64,000 bases of DNA from Oligoflexales bacterium (GTDB lineage: Bacteria > Bdellovibrionota_B > Oligoflexia > Oligoflexales > JALZUQ01). Made by a program: the position numbers and the translations under genes. Below, one piece after another: positions 1 through 7,036 of the stretch; position 1 is the stretch's first letter; each line of letters opens with the position of its first letter. The notes under the pieces are model-generated. The model had not been told where the DNA came from, did not search any database, and saw only the letters and a program-made list of their open reading frames with translations. Location: assembly GCA_023301465.1 (NCBI GenBank), contig JALZUQ010000001.1, forward strand, positions 41,225-105,224, written 5' to 3'.

Positions 1-481
1 ACCCACCAAGAAGAACTCCTATGAAAACACCCTTTAAACGATCCATAAAAAAAGTTATGGGCTTAGATTTATTAAACCCATGTTTTTCTTCAAGAACAAA
101 CGTACGGTAATAATCAAACGGCAAATTAAACAGCATAGACGCAATGACTAAAACCCCAAAAAAACCAAGTCCAATAGTAATAGGACTTGAAAAATAGGAC
201 TTACTGATCTGTTCGACCCAGCCAAATCCGCCATTAACTAAAAAAGCAATAAATACAATAAACTTAATAGCGTTTACGATACTAGAATACTTGTATTTTG
301 CTGTGCTATAAGAAAGGGTCTTTGTCATGTCTTCTTCTGTAATACCCAAAGACTGAATTGCCTCTTCTTGATTATGTTTATCTAAATAAAAATCTCTATT
401 TTTGCGTGCAAGAAACCGCTCAAACATAAAATATGCAAGCTTGATAATAACAAAAAGCCATAATATTTGATTTGCATTCAT
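1..481 (-). CDS. Ste24/CAAX-type M48 metalloprotease, N-terminal part (cut by window edge)
   Basis: Only the first 160 codons are visible; the 3' end lies beyond base 1. The protein starts MNANQILWLF and has hydrophobic segments near residues 6-20, 68-82 and 100-118. These are followed by the hallmark LPFDYYRTFVLEEKHGFNKS (about residues 119-138), typical of the membrane N-terminal domain that precedes the M48 zinc protease domain in Ste24-type enzymes. The HExxH catalytic motif would lie outside the window. Family members are integral membrane proteases. The ATG at 481 is the first in frame. The gene is followed upstream by the HAD phosphatase gene on the same strand, 29 bases away. Confidence 0.8.
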   Translation of the reverse strand, partial: MNANQILWLFVIIKLAYFMFERFLARKNRDFYLDKHNQEEAIQSLGITEEDMTKTLSYSTAKYKYSSIVNAIKFIVFIAFLVNGGFGWVEQISKSYFSSPITIGLGFFGVLVIASMLFNLPFDYYRTFVLEEKHGFNKSKPITFFMDRLKGVFIGVLLGG

Positions 482-510
482 CTGTTCGTTCTCCAATAAA
501 ATCTATGTTA

Positions 511-1191
511 CTAATCAATGCCAAGCTTAGGCAGCATCTCATAGACTTGGTTAAAATCATGAGCAACTATATCAGGATTATAATCTTCTAAAAGCTCTAA
601 TGAGAAAGACCCTGTTGTCATAGCCATTGTATTACTTTTGATTGCTTTGCCACAGATTATATCTCTAGGCGTATCACCAATAACCCAAATATGGCCGGAG
701 TCTATCTCTGGGTGTCTCTTACTTAACTCACGCTTTGCCATCTTCGCAACATCGTTTCGCTCTTCATAGTTATCACCAAAGCCCCCAAACTCAAAAGCCT
801 CCCATAACCCAAAGTGCTCTAATTTTATACGGGCCCCTTCTTTCATGTTTCCAGTAAGCAGGCCAACCACAACATCGTCACGATTGATAAGAATATCCAA
901 AATTTTCTCAACCCCGGGAAGTACCGATTCCGACTCTTGATTTAAGAAGTCAGGCAGCTTTGAAAGATAATTAGATTTAAAGACCTCAATACTCTCAGTA
1001 GTTACTTCTATTTCAGCATACTCTAAGATTTGTTTTACTAAAGCAAGGTCGCAGCTTCCATCAAAAACAACCGTCCCCTCATCTGGTGACACACCATACA
1101 ACTCTTCGGAAGCCGCATACATCGCTTTCGAACCAGCACCCGCTGTTGTAATTAAAGTACCATCAATATCAAACAGCCATGCGTATTTCAT
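511..1191 (-). CDS. HAD-superfamily hydrolase, phosphoglycolate-phosphatase-like
   Basis: A 226-residue protein with the full HAD signature. Motif I is FDIDGTL at residues 7-13, with the nucleophile and acid Asp. Motif II is LLTGN near residue 111. Motif III/IV is WVIGDTPRDI near residue 169, with the metal-binding Asp. A helical cap domain lies between motifs I and II (about 17-90). Such enzymes dephosphorylate small metabolites in the cytoplasm. Resemblance is to the Gph-like branch, but the substrate cannot be read from sequence. The ATG overlaps the stop of the upstream thioesterase gene by four bases (ATGA), so the two are probably translationally coupled. Confidence 0.85.
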   Translation of the reverse strand: MKYAWLFDIDGTLITTAGAGSKAMYAASEELYGVSPDEGTVVFDGSCDLALVKQILEYAEIEVTTESIEVFKSNYLSKLPDFLNQESESVLPGVEKILDILINRDDVVVGLLTGNMKEGARIKLEHFGLWEAFEFGGFGDNYEERNDVAKMAKRELSKRHPEIDSGHIWVIGDTPRDIICGKAIKSNTMAMTTGSFSLELLEDYNPDIVAHDFNQVYEMLPKLGID

Positions 1192-1571
1192 GATTGCCCC
1201 TTTATGCTTTTTAAATATTCTGGGATTTTTGTTGGCTTTAATTCAGAATTAATACAAATAAAATGCAAGACCGCTTCTACAAATGGTTTTTTATTTTCAT
1301 CGTACGCTACTTGCTTTGCACTAAAGCTAGCACCGCCAATTTTTTGAATCTCACAAGTAAATATAATCTTATCTCGAAATTTTGCTGGTTGAATATATTC
1401 CGTTTCAATTTTTTTGATAACAAGACCGAGACCTTCTTTTAAGAGTAGCTGATACTGCTTATCCCAGAGTTTGGTTCGGTACCTTTCAAATAGTCGGATC
1501 CAATTGTAATGGCCTATGATACCCATAAAATCTAGGTCATCAAGCTCGGTAATGTGTATGTATTCGTGCAT
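1188..1571 (-). CDS. Acyl-CoA thioesterase of the 4HBT (hotdog) family
   Basis: A 127-residue, single-domain hotdog protein, the usual length for YbgC/4HBT thioesterases. The N-terminal part has the family pattern ITELDDLDFMGIIGHYNWIR (residues 7-26), in which an Asp precedes the MGxxxHxxY-like stretch; D14 is the likely catalytic acid. The central strand pattern ITEYIQPAKFRDKI-like (about 55-70) is also typical. Family members hydrolyse acyl-CoA or related thioesters in the cytoplasm. It forms a two-gene unit with the HAD phosphatase downstream, overlapping by four bases. Substrate is unknown. Confidence 0.75.
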   Translation of the reverse strand: MHEYIHITELDDLDFMGIIGHYNWIRLFERYRTKLWDKQYQLLLKEGLGLVIKKIETEYIQPAKFRDKIIFTCEIQKIGGASFSAKQVAYDENKKPFVEAVLHFICINSELKPTKIPEYLKSIKGQS

Positions 1572-1605
1572 TTATTTATTAAATCATATTTTTATAAAAA
1601 ATACG

Positions 1606-2838
1606 TTAATCTTTCACGGTTTCGTCTTCAAAACGATGAAAAATTGTGAACAATAGCAGTACCAAGCAAATCACGGTGATATTACCACTCTTTGATAGCA
1701 CCGAATTTTCGGTAATGGCAGCAACCAAAAAACCATAAAGAGCGAGAAAACCATAAATTAATTCAGGGGGAAGCTTTGTTTTTTTCGTTCTATAAAAACG
1801 AAAAACTTCATAAGGGATTTTTATCCACAAAAGTAAAAGAATGGGCAGAGCACCTACCAAGCCATACTTTGCTAGCAACGTAAGGTAACTATTGTGAGCG
1901 TTTTTTTGATTTCTTGGATAAAACTTGTTTACATAGTCTGATTTAGAAAGATTGGCAATATTCTGAACAAACGGTTTTTCCAAACCCTTCGAGCCGGTTC
2001 CAAAAACGGGATATTGCTTAAAGGTCATCCAAGCAGACTCCCAAAAAATAAGGCGAAGTCGGTTAGAGTGGGATGCGTTTTGACTTGAATCAAATGCAGA
2101 TACCACTCTTGTTTTAACCCTTAGCTTGTGCTTATCTCCAACAGAAAACCATAAGGCCCCCGCTAACAACATTAATAAACACAAGTACTTTGGCCTTAAA
2201 AAGGACAGACAAATCAATGAAGGAAATACCGCAATCCAGACACCTCGAGTACCGTTACCAATTAGCACCAACAACCCCAAACAAAACACCAAGCCCAATG
2301 CAAACTTCCACCGAAGCTTTTGAACTCCCAAAGCGAGCAGGCCATAGACAATAACCACCGCAGGACCAAGCATATGACCATATCTCATCGTATCGTAAAA
2401 AGAGCTCACCCTCGAAACAGGGTTTTTAAACCATGTCTTCATCAAGGGAGCTGCACCTATAAATGAGATACAAAGAGACACAACCCAAAGCACTGCCAGT
2501 AAACGAAACATACGCCTGCTAGCGATAAACTCCCAAGCTACAAACACCATCAATAAATAACTAAACTTATCAAAAGCAGAAACGCTGCCGGTTTGTGGGA
2601 TATTGACAACATCTGAAACTACTGGCATTAAAAAAGCCAGACTAACCCACCAAAAAAAACCCCTAGGCATAGCCCTCAAAGATTTTTTTTCGATTTTAAA
2701 ACGCCAAAATAGTGCGGCCACACCAAGCCAAACAGAATACATAAGCCCACCTGTCCAAATAAAAAAAGACAGGCAATAGACCACCAAAGTAAAGTTTGCC
2801 AAAGCTTGTGAGTCTACGGATTTGATCAATTCTTTCAT
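1606..2838 (-). CDS. O-antigen ligase/polymerase-like membrane protein (Wzy_C family)
   Basis: A 410-residue polytopic protein with about ten hydrophobic segments. The signature periplasmic-loop region includes GTGSKG (about residue 280) followed by NAHNSYLTLLAKYGLVG (about 315), the conserved His-containing motif of O-antigen ligases and related polymerases. Such proteins sit in the inner membrane and join lipid-linked glycans to lipid A core or to each other. No other O-antigen genes are adjacent, so whether this is a ligase (WaaL-like) or a polymerase cannot be decided. The Shine-Dalgarno sequence before the ATG at 2838 is weak. lexA diverges from it, with a 132-base shared upstream region. 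Confidence 0.75.
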   Translation of the reverse strand: MKELIKSVDSQALANFTLVVYCLSFFIWTGGLMYSVWLGVAALFWRFKIEKKSLRAMPRGFFWWVSLAFLMPVVSDVVNIPQTGSVSAFDKFSYLLMVFVAWEFIASRRMFRLLAVLWVVSLCISFIGAAPLMKTWFKNPVSRVSSFYDTMRYGHMLGPAVVIVYGLLALGVQKLRWKFALGLVFCLGLLVLIGNGTRGVWIAVFPSLICLSFLRPKYLCLLMLLAGALWFSVGDKHKLRVKTRVVSAFDSSQNASHSNRLRLIFWESAWMTFKQYPVFGTGSKGLEKPFVQNIANLSKSDYVNKFYPRNQKNAHNSYLTLLAKYGLVGALPILLLLWIKIPYEVFRFYRTKKTKLPPELIYGFLALYGFLVAAITENSVLSKSGNITVICLVLLLFTIFHRFEDETVKD

Positions 2839-2908
2839 CTGAAACAGCTTCTATCTATTTGGAACAGACCACAAGAAATTTTAAAGATCTGCCCTACAAA
2901 ACAACAAC

Positions 2909-2940
2909 TTGCAAAATAACCATAAATTTGTATAGTATTA
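2909..2940 (+). promoter_or_regulatory. Probable lexA promoter with candidate LexA operator
   Basis: TTGCAA at 2909-2914 and TATAGT at 2931-2936, separated by 16 bases, form a plausible sigma-70 type promoter. A motif overlapping the -10, ATTTGTATAGTATTAA (2925-2940), recurs with two changes just downstream of lexA at 3703-3718. That position and recurrence suggest the autoregulatory operator. The motif is not a classical palindromic SOS box, so the operator role is inference. Confidence 0.4.
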
Positions 2941-2970
2941 ATAGAATATATTTAAAGTAAGGGCTATTTT

Positions 2971-3645
2971 ATGCTAGCAAACTCACTGCCAAAATTAACA
3001 GCCATACAAGAAAAAGCTTTAAAGTTTATACACCGCACAACTGTCAAACGCGGGACACCCCCAACCTTGAGAGAACTCTGTGAATACATGGGCTACAAGG
3101 CCATCGGGTCTGCACAAGATGTTGTGTCTGCCCTCAGAAAAAAACAATACCTCATCAAACCCAAGCAACAGTCTGCTCGCAGCCTCAGCTTAACAAACAT
3201 CGCAAACAACCTTTTTCACAAACCCAGTTTAAGCGAACTCGGAAACCTATATACGGTCCCTTGTCTAGGCACGGTTCCAGCAGGAAACCCCATTGAAGCT
3301 GTTGAGGAACGTATTGGAAACCTAACTATTTCACCTGAACTTATGAAAAGACACCATCGCAAACCCAAAAACCTTTTTGCTTTAAAGGCACAAGGTTGGT
3401 CCATGCGAGACGCTGCAATATCAGATGGTGACTGGTTAATCGTAAAACAAACGAAAGAAGCCGAGAAAGGGCAAATCGTTGTTGCTCGCCTAAAAGACGA
3501 AGCCACCGTAAAAAGACTGATGTACGACAAAAGGCGAGGGTATTTCCTCAAACCTGAAAACCCTGACTTTCAAAATATCTACGGAGACGAAAACCCATTT
3601 GAAGTCATTGGTGAAGTCGTTGCCTTGCAGCGTATGATTGTTTAA
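2971..3645 (+). CDS. lexA: LexA-type SOS repressor (S24 self-cleaving)
   Basis: A 224-residue LexA homologue. The N-terminal winged helix (about 8-72) reads AIQEKALKFIHRTTVKRGTP and then TLRELCEYMG, as in LexA DNA-binding domains. The self-cleavage site is Ala104-Gly105 within TVPAGNP. The catalytic dyad is Ser144 (in QGWSMRDA) and Lys181 (in ATVKRLM). On DNA damage RecA filaments trigger self-cleavage, derepressing SOS genes. Start choice is supported by TAAGGG seven bases before the ATG. It is slightly longer than the roughly 200-residue norm because of the linker (residues 72-95). No SOS polymerase or recA gene is adjacent. Confidence 0.93.
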   Translation: MLANSLPKLTAIQEKALKFIHRTTVKRGTPPTLRELCEYMGYKAIGSAQDVVSALRKKQYLIKPKQQSARSLSLTNIANNLFHKPSLSELGNLYTVPCLGTVPAGNPIEAVEERIGNLTISPELMKRHHRKPKNLFALKAQGWSMRDAAISDGDWLIVKQTKEAEKGQIVVARLKDEATVKRLMYDKRRGYFLKPENPDFQNIYGDENPFEVIGEVVALQRMIV

Positions 3646-3670
3646 AAAACGTACTTCTCTAACCCGGAGC

Positions 3671-3718
3671 TTGACGCGATCAAAGATTAGTTGATACCAT
3701 ATATTTGTATGGTGTTAA
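3671..3718 (+). promoter_or_regulatory. Second copy of the lexA-upstream motif, with a TTGACG element
   Basis: CATATATTTGTATGGTGTTA (3698-3717) matches the lexA upstream sequence CATAAATTTGTATAGTATTA (2921-2940) at 17 of 20 positions. A TTGACG hexamer lies at 3671-3676 and TTGATA at 3691-3696, both possible -35 elements, but no strong -10 follows. It lies 52 bases past the lexA stop and before a hairpin at 3774-3807. It could control a short transcript; no convincing protein follows. Confidence 0.3.
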
Positions 3719-3773
3719 GTTTGAAGCCTCTTCAAGTAAGCCTCAAAAACAAGCTCTACCACAGACCTAGCTA

Positions 3774-3807
3774 GTGGCAGACCTTACTTTCCCCCACTCT
3801 CTGCCAC
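3774..3807 (+). other. Hairpin in the lexA downstream gap
   Basis: GTGGCAGA (3774-3781) is perfectly complementary to TCTGCCAC (3800-3807), with an 18-base pyrimidine-rich loop. No T-run follows on either strand, so it is not a standard intrinsic terminator. It may be part of a small RNA or a site. The rest of 3646-3885 shows no gene. Confidence 0.4.
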
Positions 3808-3885
3808 AAACCTCAACCAAACATACCAAATACTTCAAGCTTTTTTCACCCATACTTCTCTGAGCTCACGACTCGTGAACTAGTG

Positions 3886-4797
3886 TCACTTAAAAAAAAT
3901 CTCTCTTTTAAAAGGTATTTTTTTGCTGATTCTATCAATGCGTTTCGCAAAACCCTTTTTTTGTCTCACGACAGGGAGCTTAGAAACATATGTGGGAATC
4001 ACTTTAGCGATTTCATCTAAAGGGTCTGTTTGGGACAGATGACACTTCGCTAAAAAACCTTTAATGGAATCTAGCCACTCAGGCTTATTTCCCCAATAGT
4101 GAAGTAAATCCTTTTCACAGGTTTCCAAAGACGAGCACTTTCCCAAAGCTGCAATATTAAATGCTATTTGTTCATGGGTAAACCCAGGCATTTTTTCGTC
4201 TAATAGAATATCATTAATCGCCAAGACACTCTCTAAAGTATCTTTGATACCTTTATTTGGAAACCCCAAAGCCCCGCTATTCATTAGACAATAATCATCA
4301 GGGACCAAAATATTTTGGTATGTTTTATTTTGAAGGTGCCCCCATATGAGTTTGCTGGTTTTGCCACGACGTTTATGCATTGGACCTTCCGAACAATGAA
4401 AAACACAGCTTTGTGACTCTGATAAAAGATCCAGATGCTTTTGGAAGCTATTGACAAGCACAGTATCTGAATCCACAAGAATCAAATTTGAAGAAGGAAA
4501 AAACTCATGTGCCAGTTGCATTGTTTTAATTTTGGAGCGAAAAAAATACTGGTGAACCCCATACCAACTCTTTAAAGTCTCAGGGTCAACGCTGTGTATC
4601 TTGATGTTTTGGTTTGATTTGAAACGATTAAAATAACTAGCATGATCTGTGATCAACAAATATTGACAATCCGGGTGCTTTAAAAGAAAACTCAATAGGC
4701 TAAAACAAGCTTGGTAATAGTAATCCTCACGGTTACCTATGACCAAAAAAATAATGGTGTTTTTGGGTTTTGGTATAGATTGATGAGAATTTTGCAT
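3886..4797 (-). CDS. Putative glycosyltransferase with DxD motif
   Basis: A 303-residue protein starting MQNSHQSIPKPKNTIIFLVI. An N-terminal nucleotide-sugar-like fold (about 14-60) is followed by NLILVDSDTVLV (about 115), a DxD metal and nucleotide-sugar binding motif. LMNSGALGFPNKG (about 175) resembles GT8-like or capsule-type transferases. The C-terminal 25 residues are very basic, suggesting membrane association. The frame stays open upstream through the initiator tRNA gene to 4881, but that part is the translated tRNA, so the ATG at 4797 is used. No good Shine-Dalgarno is seen. The acceptor is unknown. Confidence 0.6.
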   Translation of the reverse strand: MQNSHQSIPKPKNTIIFLVIGNREDYYYQACFSLLSFLLKHPDCQYLLITDHASYFNRFKSNQNIKIHSVDPETLKSWYGVHQYFFRSKIKTMQLAHEFFPSSNLILVDSDTVLVNSFQKHLDLLSESQSCVFHCSEGPMHKRRGKTSKLIWGHLQNKTYQNILVPDDYCLMNSGALGFPNKGIKDTLESVLAINDILLDEKMPGFTHEQIAFNIAALGKCSSLETCEKDLLHYWGNKPEWLDSIKGFLAKCHLSQTDPLDEIAKVIPTYVSKLPVVRQKKGFAKRIDRISKKIPFKREIFFK

Positions 4798-4820
4798 AAA
4801 AACCCAAGAGCTCAGGCGAG

Positions 4821-4897
4821 TGGTAGCGGGAGCAGGATTTGAACCTGCGATCTTCGGGTTATGAGCCCGACGAGATACCAAACTTCTCCATCCCGCG
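4821..4897 (-). tRNA. Initiator tRNA-fMet (anticodon CAT)
   Basis: A 77-base cloverleaf read on the minus strand from CGCGGGA at 4897 to an encoded CCA at 4821-4823. The anticodon loop is CTCATAA, flanked by the three G:C pairs (GGG/CCC) that mark initiator tRNAs. The T arm contains GGTTCAAATCC. Position 1 is C and position 72 is T, so the first acceptor pair is a mismatch, as initiators need for formylation; most bacterial initiators have C1-A72. The D arm also matches fMet genes. This is the only tRNA seen in the window. Confidence 0.95.
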
Positions 4898-4957
4898 TCA
4901 GACTGTTGGTATAGACCTATGGGGCAAAGATGTCAAACACCTAACTTAAGTAATTGC

Positions 4958-5428
4958 TCAATTCTTCTGAATAGATGCAATTGCTTTGTTTATTTTTTCA
5001 GCAAGTGTTTGAAGTTGGTCTCCGTCTCTAAGCTTTAAAGGCCTTTGTTGCCCCTTGCCATCAGCAAAATCATCTAGGTACCTGTGAATGGAAACAAGCG
5101 GCCCATAAATATGGTGCGTATAACGTACAGAAACCAATAAGGTAGTTAATATAAAACCAAACATTAATACCCCGCCTACTATAAAAGGCGTTTGTAACTT
5201 AGAAGCAATAATTCCACTTTGAACTTGATCATTGCCAGTCATTGCAACGAGAGTGGAGTGAACATCATTTAAGTAGTATCCAAATACTGCTAAAAAAAGT
5301 GCCGCAAAAATAAGGTTTACCAGAAGAAAAATCAGACCAATTTTAATCTGCTTATAAGGCTCAACAATCAAGCCTTTTAAACCTTTTCGCCTTGGCGATC
5401 GGTCTGCGTCAGTCATTTCATTCTCCAA
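4958..5428 (-). CDS. Small two-helix membrane protein with a HAMP-like tail
   Basis: A 156-residue protein. Two hydrophobic helices (about residues 31-52 and 80-101) enclose a short probable periplasmic loop of about 28 residues. After the second helix comes YGPLVSIHRYLDDFADGKGQ (from about residue 109), which has the Pro and spacing of a HAMP linker, then DGDQLQTLAEKINKAI, a second HAMP-like amphipathic helix. No kinase or methyl-accepting domain follows. Such stand-alone HAMP proteins are common in Bdellovibrio-like genomes (general knowledge), with no assigned function. It lies 12 bases downstream of rsmE on the same strand and may share its operon. Confidence 0.55.
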   Translation of the reverse strand: MENEMTDADRSPRRKGLKGLIVEPYKQIKIGLIFLLVNLIFAALFLAVFGYYLNDVHSTLVAMTGNDQVQSGIIASKLQTPFIVGGVLMFGFILTTLLVSVRYTHHIYGPLVSIHRYLDDFADGKGQQRPLKLRDGDQLQTLAEKINKAIASIQKN

Positions 5429-5440
5429 TTTGTTACTTAC

Positions 5441-6157
5441 CTATATGGTACTCGCAAAACGCAAAAATGCAAACCAACTAGAAATGGAAATCGTGGCTGT
5501 CGTTGCTCTCAGAGTTTCCTCTAAAAGCTTGAGACTCTTAACATTTGGGAGTTTTTGTAAAGCGTTTTGCGTAGATTCATCATGTCCAAGCTCAGACCCA
5601 ATGATCAATAAATTTCTATCCGACAGCTCTAACTCAGTAATTTTTTGGCCTGAACCCAGAATATGATCAAATAAAAAACAAGTTGAGAATGTTTTTGCTA
5701 AGACAACTAAATCATCTACAAAGTGCAATTTACAAAAATGCGTTCTTTTTGATTGTTTAAAAGCTCCATAAGAAGCCTCTATTAGTTTTTGTTGATGTTT
5801 CATTTCAAAAAAATGCTTTGGTGTCTGCTTTTGAGAATAAAAATAAACCTCGTCTACCCCGAGCTCTACAAGAGGAGAAATAATATCGGAAAAATATTTT
5901 TTATTTTGAAAGCTTACTGCTACTGCGAGCTTTTTTTTGGGTGGGATTGATCTCTGTAAATGGTCTTCTTTAAAGATAACTTCATTATTAATAATATCAA
6001 TCTTGCCCGAGGCAATTAGGCCGCAACCATTAGCCACCTCAACCATTGTTCCTGATTTTAATCGCAAAACTTTTTTTAGATGGTGCTTTTCTGATTCGTC
6101 AAGCACCCAAGCTCCATCGCTGCTTCTCTGCCCAATGAACCTATACTGGTGAATCAT
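5441..6157 (-). CDS. rsmE: 16S rRNA (uracil-1498-N3)-methyltransferase RsmE
   Basis: A 238-residue SPOUT-class methyltransferase. It begins MIHQYRFIGQRSS, with the N-terminal PUA-like domain (HHLKKVLRLKSGTMVEV) and then the SPOUT domain. The knot region has LLIIGSELGHDESTQNA (about 190) and LKLLEETLRATTATISISSW (about 212), matching the GPEGG and LG-xxILRTETA motifs of RsmE, although here the Gly-Pro-Glu-Gly is degenerate (IGSELGH). It methylates U1498 of 16S rRNA. The frame is open to an ATG at 6184, but GGAG lies about seven bases before the ATG at 6157, so that start is chosen. The gene overlaps the end of prmA by 17 bases. Confidence 0.85.
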   Translation of the reverse strand: MIHQYRFIGQRSSDGAWVLDESEKHHLKKVLRLKSGTMVEVANGCGLIASGKIDIINNEVIFKEDHLQRSIPPKKKLAVAVSFQNKKYFSDIISPLVELGVDEVYFYSQKQTPKHFFEMKHQQKLIEASYGAFKQSKRTHFCKLHFVDDLVVLAKTFSTCFLFDHILGSGQKITELELSDRNLLIIGSELGHDESTQNALQKLPNVKSLKLLEETLRATTATISISSWFAFLRFASTI

Positions 6158-7034
6158 AAAAAAGCTCCAAGCAACACCAATCATCTTCTATATAAGTTTT
6201 CCGCTCAACAAAACCTAGGCCTTGATAGACGATTAATACAGAGTCCTTTTGGTCTAAGGTCAAACCAGACAAAAGCAGTGTGGAGCCTTTTTTACAATGT
6301 TCTTTTATGGGTTCGGCCAATAACAATAATGCCGGTTTTAAAATATTAGCAATGACAAGATCAAATTGCCTGGAAAAATCCGGCTTCGGCGTGTGAGAGT
6401 AACTAATAAAAACCTGGTTAATCTCGCTATTTGTTTCGGCCGCCTTTACTGCATCTATATCAATGTCTGTAGCAAATAAGTCTGTCGCACCCAGTTTTGC
6501 TGCAGCTATTGCAAGAATGCCTGATCCCGTTCCAACATCTAATACTGATGGCTCTCTATCTTCAAACTGATTCTCAATAGCCTGCAGGCATAATCTCGTA
6601 GTTTGGTGTTGCCCTGTTCCAAAGGCCATGCCTGGTTCAATCTCAATTCGAATCTTTTCGCTTTTTTCACTTATTTGCCATGGCATGCAGATAGCAAATT
6701 TTGAAGAATATATAACCTCAAAATGATCTTTCCAACCTGTCTTCCATGATTCTTCTTCCATTTCCAATAACTTCGTTGTTAATATTATTGGAAATTTTTC
6801 TTTTAGTTTAGTTTCTAAATCTAGTAATTCTTGTCTCGTAGAGCGATAAACAGAAATGGCTAATGGTTTTGTATCATCAGGGTTTGTGTGTTCATTTTCA
6901 ACAGAGTGAAGATTAACGTCATCTTCAATTTCTACATATTGCCCTAAAGTCATTTCATCTAAATGAGCTCTAAAAACAATATAGCTTTGATGGTCGCTGC
7001 TCCACACGAGCTTTAGTTCATAGGTTTTTGACAT
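6141..7034 (-). CDS. prmA: Ribosomal protein L11 methyltransferase
   Basis: A 297-residue class I SAM-dependent methyltransferase of the usual PrmA length. The N-terminal L11-recognition part is less conserved. It is followed by GMAFGTGQHQTTRLCL (about 152), the PrmA-specific loop, and VLDVGTGSGILAIAAAKLGA (about 180), the SAM-binding motif I. The later FDLVIANILKPAL (about 225) carries the NIL/NPP-like catalytic segment. It trimethylates L11 in the cytoplasm. The start lies two bases after the stop of the 640-residue upstream gene, and the gene overlaps rsmE downstream, forming a tight three-gene unit. Confidence 0.9.
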   Translation of the reverse strand: MSKTYELKLVWSSDHQSYIVFRAHLDEMTLGQYVEIEDDVNLHSVENEHTNPDDTKPLAISVYRSTRQELLDLETKLKEKFPIILTTKLLEMEEESWKTGWKDHFEVIYSSKFAICMPWQISEKSEKIRIEIEPGMAFGTGQHQTTRLCLQAIENQFEDREPSVLDVGTGSGILAIAAAKLGATDLFATDIDIDAVKAAETNSEINQVFISYSHTPKPDFSRQFDLVIANILKPALLLLAEPIKEHCKKGSTLLLSGLTLDQKDSVLIVYQGLGFVERKTYIEDDWCCLELFYDSPV

Positions 7035-7036
7035 TT

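Noticed and set aside
3216..3551. A 111-codon minus-strand frame inside lexA
   Set aside because: Antisense shadow of lexA without a ribosome binding site.
4798..4881. N-terminal extension of the glycosyltransferase frame
   Set aside because: The extra residues (MVSRRAHNPKIAGSNP-like) are the translated initiator tRNA gene, a common artefact, so the ATG at 4797 is used.
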